The notes below the pieces were generated by a model, which saw only the letters and a program-made list of their open reading frames with translations, searched no databases and was not told the DNA's origin. A program made the position numbers and the translations under genes. A DNA stretch of 64,000 bases from JACMLD01 sp039919885 (GTDB lineage Bacteria; Bacteroidota; Bacteroidia; Chitinophagales; Chitinophagaceae), in the NCBI GenBank assembly GCA_039919885.1, contig JBDSEV010000025.1:1-64000 (forward strand), given 5' to 3'. Shown here one piece after another: positions 60,920 to 64,000 of the stretch (its first letter is position 1; every line of letters begins with the position of its first letter).

Positions 60920-60948
60920 GCAGCATGTGCTTGCAGTATTCATGCTGC
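60920..60948. repeat. inverted repeat between convergent genes
   Basis: GCAGCATG (60920-60927) and CATGCTGC (60941-60948) form a perfect 8-base-pair stem around a 13-base loop. No T-tract follows on either strand. It may contribute to ending transcription of the DUF4397 gene. Confidence 0.45.
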
Positions 60949-61061
60949 CCCTTAACATACTTTGTTTCAAATTTGGTGCTGTTTACTTTTTTATGGAAAA
61001 AAAAGCAAAATAGCTAATCAACACAGCATTTTTATTCCAACTATCCTGGACTTGACGAGCT

Positions 61062-61778
61062 TTACTTATTTATTATAACATCTGCGCCCAGAGCATTCAC
61101 GCCTGTTCCGTTAACAGTTCCTTTAGCGAAAACGGTATATATCTGTCCGTTAGTAAAAGAAATATTATTAAGGGTAATTAAAGGCGGAATATTGGCCGGG
61201 CTTCCTGCCAGTTTAACTTTCACGGTATACACTCCCGCGTTTACGCTCATAAACGCGGCTTTACCACCATCCGTTACATTGTCGGCGAAAGAACGGTTTG
61301 AAAAAACAACCGTGTCGTTGGCGAGTATGTCGACTGCCAGGCTAACCGGGCTCAGGTGGAAAAAACGAACTTTTGCTTTGCCTGCTGCAGGTGCAGTCAG
61401 ATCATCTTCCACAGCAAATAATTTTATTTTACCAGCAAGGAGTGTATCGTATGCAAAAACAGAGTAAGACTTACCGGCACTAATGCCATAATTGCCTTCA
61501 GCCAGGGCATTAATGGTGTTTGTTTTAGCCACTTTAACATTGTAACTACCGGGCTTTATTGAAACATAGCCTGAACTAGCAGGATAATTTAACGCGGTTG
61601 CATTCAGCTTTGCATCATTGAAATAAAAATCATACGGGTCGCTGCTTCCCGGGGAAGTATTGACCATCAATACACGCGGATCCTCCTGCGGAACATTGTT
61701 GTCATTCTTACTGCAGGCAACGGAAAAAATACTAACAAGGGCGATACCGGCCATAGCGGCTACAAGCTGTTTCTTCAT
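61062..61778 (-). CDS. DUF4397 lipoprotein
   Basis: A 238-residue lipoprotein (lipobox F-S-V-A-C-S). The mature part carries DUF4397-type beta repeats: ARVRFFHLSP-like KAKVRFFHLSPVSLAVDILAND, YVSIKPGSYNVKVAKT and TVKVKLAGSPANIPPLITLNNISFTNGQIYTVFAKG. DUF4397 proteins are common in Bacteroidota envelopes and have no defined function. It is preceded by the PafA gene on the same strand, but a terminator lies between them, so it has its own promoter. Confidence 0.85.
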   Translation of the reverse strand: MKKQLVAAMAGIALVSIFSVACSKNDNNVPQEDPRVLMVNTSPGSSDPYDFYFNDAKLNATALNYPASSGYVSIKPGSYNVKVAKTNTINALAEGNYGISAGKSYSVFAYDTLLAGKIKLFAVEDDLTAPAAGKAKVRFFHLSPVSLAVDILANDTVVFSNRSFADNVTDGGKAAFMSVNAGVYTVKVKLAGSPANIPPLITLNNISFTNGQIYTVFAKGTVNGTGVNALGADVIINK

Positions 61779-61892
61779 AATCTCTAATTATTAAAATGGT
61801 GATGAGTAAGATGCGCATATTTCACTCTCGCTGATTTACAAGTAATATGCCAACAGCCATTTGATCTCGCCTGCTTTTGTTGCAGCTTTCAT

Positions 61893-61933
61893 AAAAAAAA
61901 ACAGGCTTCACCCGGAAGCCTGTTTGTTTTTTT
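61893..61933 (-). terminator. intrinsic terminator of the PafA gene
   Basis: AACAGGCTTC (61900-61909) pairs with GAAGCCTGTT (61915-61924) around a five-base loop. A's precede it (61893-61901), giving a T-tract on the minus strand; T's also follow on the plus strand, so it could act both ways. Confidence 0.8.
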
Positions 61934-61954
61934 ATGAGAATTATTTTAATTGCA

Positions 61955-63610
61955 TCATTGTCTACCTACCTCCTCTATTACATGGCCAACACAGCCATTG
62001 GGCATTTGTATGTGCAGCAGCCCTGCCAGCGTAGCTGCAATATCAGTCATATGGGTTTCACGGTTTGTTTTCCCGGGTTTGATATTCCAACCATAAAATA
62101 ACAACGGAATATGGGTATCGTAAGGGTTCCAAGTGCCATGGGTGGTGCCTGTTTTACTATACCCTTCAAACCACCCCGCCATTAACACTATCTGTACGCC
62201 ACCGCTGCGTTTAAAATTGTATCCATTTGCAATCATTGATTTAATGGGTTCAGGAACCGGAGAATTGCCCAGTTCCGCTACATCTACAGCGTAACTAACG
62301 CCAGGCTGCCGCTGCACAAATTCCACCACCGTCTTTTTTATTGCACCATAATCAAGCTGTTCTTCGGTTATTTTTGAAAGGTTAAAATTAACCTGGTAGT
62401 TCATAATGGATCGAACCAGGCCGGGAACTTTAAATTTGGCGGCCAGGAGTTTATTCAGGGTGTCCGCCAGCGGCTTAGTATACCAGAAATCTGCGGGCAG
62501 CTTGTGTTCCTGCATAAAGCCAATCGAATGTGCAGCGCCATGGTCAGCTGAAAGAAATACCAGGTATTGCCCCTTGCCGACTTTCTTATCCAGCAATTCT
62601 AAAAAAGCGGCTAGTTCCTGGTCGAGCCGCAGGTAGGTATCTTCAACCTCAATTGAATTGGGACCAAACATATGTCCTACGTAATCTGTAGAGGCACAGT
62701 TGATGGTCAGGAAGTCAGTGGCAGTTCCCCGGCCGAGCTGATACGCATCCAGCGCAGCTTTGGCAAAATCAATGGTGAGGGCATTCCCAAAAGGTGTATA
62801 CCGAATACTCCCTTTATTTTGCTTGTATATTTGATTAATGGCGTGGGGAAACATACCTGTGGTCTCACCGCCGAATTTTCCCTGCCACGGTTTGCCGCCT
62901 GAATCACTATTGACATAGCTGTTGATCGGATATAAGGTGTTCCAGTCTTTCTCTATCAGCCTGGCAATTTTTCCATTGTTGTTATATGCGGTTACCCAGG
63001 CAGGCAACTGCTGCATGTAATAGCTACTGGTGATGAAATGTCCACTCGCGTCATCAAACCAGTAGGCCGCGTTGGCCAGGTGACCTGCCGGTAAAATGGA
63101 CGCCCTGTCCTTTAATGAAACGCCCACCACCCTGGATTGGAAATTGGTAGCCAGTCGCAACTCATCCGTAATGGTAGAAACAAGCAGGTTGCGCGGGGAC
63201 ATTTTGCCGTCTTCCGATTCGTTGCCTACGCTCTGCACGGTACTGTCGCTGGTACAATACATCGATTTACCGGTTAGTTGCTCTGTCCAGTCGTTGCCGG
63301 CAATACCATGCAATGCTGGTACGGAGCCCGTGAAAATAGTTGAATGACCCACCGCTGTGTAAGAAGGCAAGTAGTTAATGAAAGTATTTTCGCAGGAAAA
63401 ACCCTGGTTAATGAGTCGTTTAAAACCCCCGTTTCCGTACCGGTTGTAATACCTGTACAGGTAGTCCCAGCGCATCTGGTCCACCACAATACCCACTACC
63501 AATTTTGGCCGCTGCAGCAACTGACTGGTACCCACGGCTGGCTTTGCCTGTGCACCTGCGCCAACGCTAATAAGAAACAGCCCAAAAAGAAGAAGCAGAC
63601 ACTTTTGCAT
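61955..63610 (-). CDS. pafA: PafA-type alkaline phosphatase
   Basis: A 551-residue exported phosphatase of the alkaline-phosphatase superfamily. The signal peptide ends in AGAQ. It has the metal-site segment VVGIVVDQMRWDYL, the nucleophile T85 in S-Y-T-A-V-G-H-S, N106, and K167 and R169 in S-L-K-D-R-A, which together identify the calcium-inducible PafA monoesterase type, releasing phosphate from organic monoesters without being repressed by phosphate. Later metal ligands lie in SADHGAAH and the TGTTHGTWNPYDTHIPLLFYG segment. The frame is open 15 codons upstream; ATG at 63610 gives the signal peptide. Confidence 0.9.
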   Translation of the reverse strand: MQKCLLLLFGLFLISVGAGAQAKPAVGTSQLLQRPKLVVGIVVDQMRWDYLYRYYNRYGNGGFKRLINQGFSCENTFINYLPSYTAVGHSTIFTGSVPALHGIAGNDWTEQLTGKSMYCTSDSTVQSVGNESEDGKMSPRNLLVSTITDELRLATNFQSRVVGVSLKDRASILPAGHLANAAYWFDDASGHFITSSYYMQQLPAWVTAYNNNGKIARLIEKDWNTLYPINSYVNSDSGGKPWQGKFGGETTGMFPHAINQIYKQNKGSIRYTPFGNALTIDFAKAALDAYQLGRGTATDFLTINCASTDYVGHMFGPNSIEVEDTYLRLDQELAAFLELLDKKVGKGQYLVFLSADHGAAHSIGFMQEHKLPADFWYTKPLADTLNKLLAAKFKVPGLVRSIMNYQVNFNLSKITEEQLDYGAIKKTVVEFVQRQPGVSYAVDVAELGNSPVPEPIKSMIANGYNFKRSGGVQIVLMAGWFEGYSKTGTTHGTWNPYDTHIPLLFYGWNIKPGKTNRETHMTDIAATLAGLLHIQMPNGCVGHVIEEVGRQ

Positions 63611-63627
63611 GGTTGTAAGTATTTGCA

Positions 63628-63635
63628 CAAAAATA
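63628..63635 (-). promoter_or_regulatory. candidate -7 box for pafA
   Basis: TATTTTTG on the minus strand (63635-63628) matches TAnnTTTG and lies 17 bases before the chosen ATG at 63610. It overlaps the longer open frame, supporting the shorter start. Confidence 0.4.
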
Positions 63636-63805
63636 ACCGAATGGCAGGTACACACATATTAAAACAAGATGAATTTAGTGCAGTCTGCCTGCCGGTTAAA
63701 AAGTCTCTTTTTGTATAGTCCGGTTTTTATTTTACCTGGGCTATATGGTTTACACGGAATGGTTAACAGGGATGTTGCTGCCCGGCTTTTTTTCAATGAA
63801 TACTT

Positions 63806-63813
63806 TATCTTTG
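63806..63813 (+). promoter_or_regulatory. candidate -7 box for the PLP enzyme gene
   Basis: TATCTTTG is a perfect TAnnTTTG, 33 bases before the ATG at 63847. The nearest TTG upstream (63775) is slightly too far for a -33 element. Confidence 0.4.
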
Positions 63814-63846
63814 GCGCATTCCAAAAAATTTACCAAACACAGACCT

Positions 63847-64000
63847 ATGGCAGATGTTTTTGAAAAGTTAGTAAAAGACGGCGGACCGATTGGCCAGCAC
63901 ATGAAAAGAGCGCATGGATATTTTACTTTTCCCAAATTGGAAGGAGAACTGGGCAGCCGGATGATGTTCAGGGGCAAAGAACGAATTGTATGGAGCCTGA
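63847..64000 (+). CDS. PLP-dependent alpha-oxoamine-synthase-like enzyme, N-terminal part (partial)
   Basis: The frame is open from the ATG at 63847 to the window edge, giving 51 residues: it starts MADVFEKLVKDGGPIGQH, followed by AHGYFTFPKLEGELGSRMMFRGKERIVWSL. I recognise this as the N terminus of Bacteroidota class I/II-fold PLP enzymes related to glycine C-acetyltransferase/serine palmitoyltransferase (alpha-oxoamine synthases). The catalytic Lys lies outside the window, so the exact reaction is not known. A perfect -7 box precedes it. Confidence 0.65.
   Translation, partial: MADVFEKLVKDGGPIGQHMKRAHGYFTFPKLEGELGSRMMFRGKERIVWSL

Noticed and set aside
60940..61061. Possible terminator of the DUF4397 gene
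   Set aside because: The inverted repeat at 60920-60948 has no T-tract, so it was listed only as a repeat.
63669..63863. Short open frame before the PLP enzyme gene
   Set aside because: It overlaps the candidate promoter and start of the recognised enzyme and its translation resembles no known protein.
1..64000. Search for tRNA, rRNA, CRISPR arrays, insertion sequences, phage genes
   Set aside because: No CCA-ended cloverleaf, rRNA segment, regular repeat-spacer array, transposase or integrase was recognised by reading.

Overview
The window is chromosomal DNA of a Bacteroidota bacterium, most likely of the family Chitinophagaceae (inference). Supporting signs are a SusC/SusD outer-membrane pair, three DUF1573 proteins, a type III glutamine synthetase next to a type II enzyme, a one-chain fused E1 alpha/beta dehydrogenase, a PafA-type phosphatase, many lipoproteins, and repeated TAnnTTTG (-7 type) boxes just upstream of genes. 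I see no rRNA, tRNA, CRISPR array, insertion sequence or phage gene. Gene density is high and base composition looks even.

Layout. 1-6.1 kb: tail of a DCC-family protein, fused E1 dehydrogenase, tandem DUF1573 proteins, rpsL-rpsG and ilvE. 6.4-9.6 kb: unknown protein, rdgB, an ECF sigma factor followed at one base by a membrane protein with three tandem N-terminal repeats (candidate anti-sigma factor), and a thioesterase. 9.6-12.7 kb: minus-strand unit TPR protein, phosphosulfolactate synthase (ComA family), aroE. 12.8-22.7 kb: two small exported proteins, yidC, pyrG, a 61-residue membrane protein, proC, hldD, purL. 22.7-28.1 kb: two glycosyltransferases, a polytopic membrane protein, a HAD-IIA protein with an altered motif I, and a divergent kinase-like protein. 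28.5-40.6 kb: glutamine synthetases II and III, cmk, clpC, a STAS protein, ribonuclease Z, an esterase lipoprotein, dapA, accA.

40.9-53.2 kb is the most unusual region: susC and susD, a strong terminator, then a compact four-gene unit encoding a CRTAC1-like FG-GAP/UnbV protein, a DUF1573 lipoprotein, a lipoprotein joining one c-type haem site to FG-GAP repeats, and a vanadium-haloperoxidase-like lipoprotein with all five expected vanadate ligands/contacts. These are all predicted envelope proteins and could form a surface uptake and oxidation system whose substrate is unknown.

53.4-64 kb: SDR oxidoreductase, CBS-domain ClC channel, sugar acetyltransferase, APH-type kinase, xseA-xseB, Pr6Pr membrane protein, a lipoprotein with a TonB C-terminal domain, a DUF4397 lipoprotein, a PafA phosphatase, and the start of a PLP-dependent alpha-oxoamine-synthase-like enzyme cut by the window edge.

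Functions are assigned from recognised motifs and family memory only; no database search was run. Promoters are motif matches and should be read as candidates.
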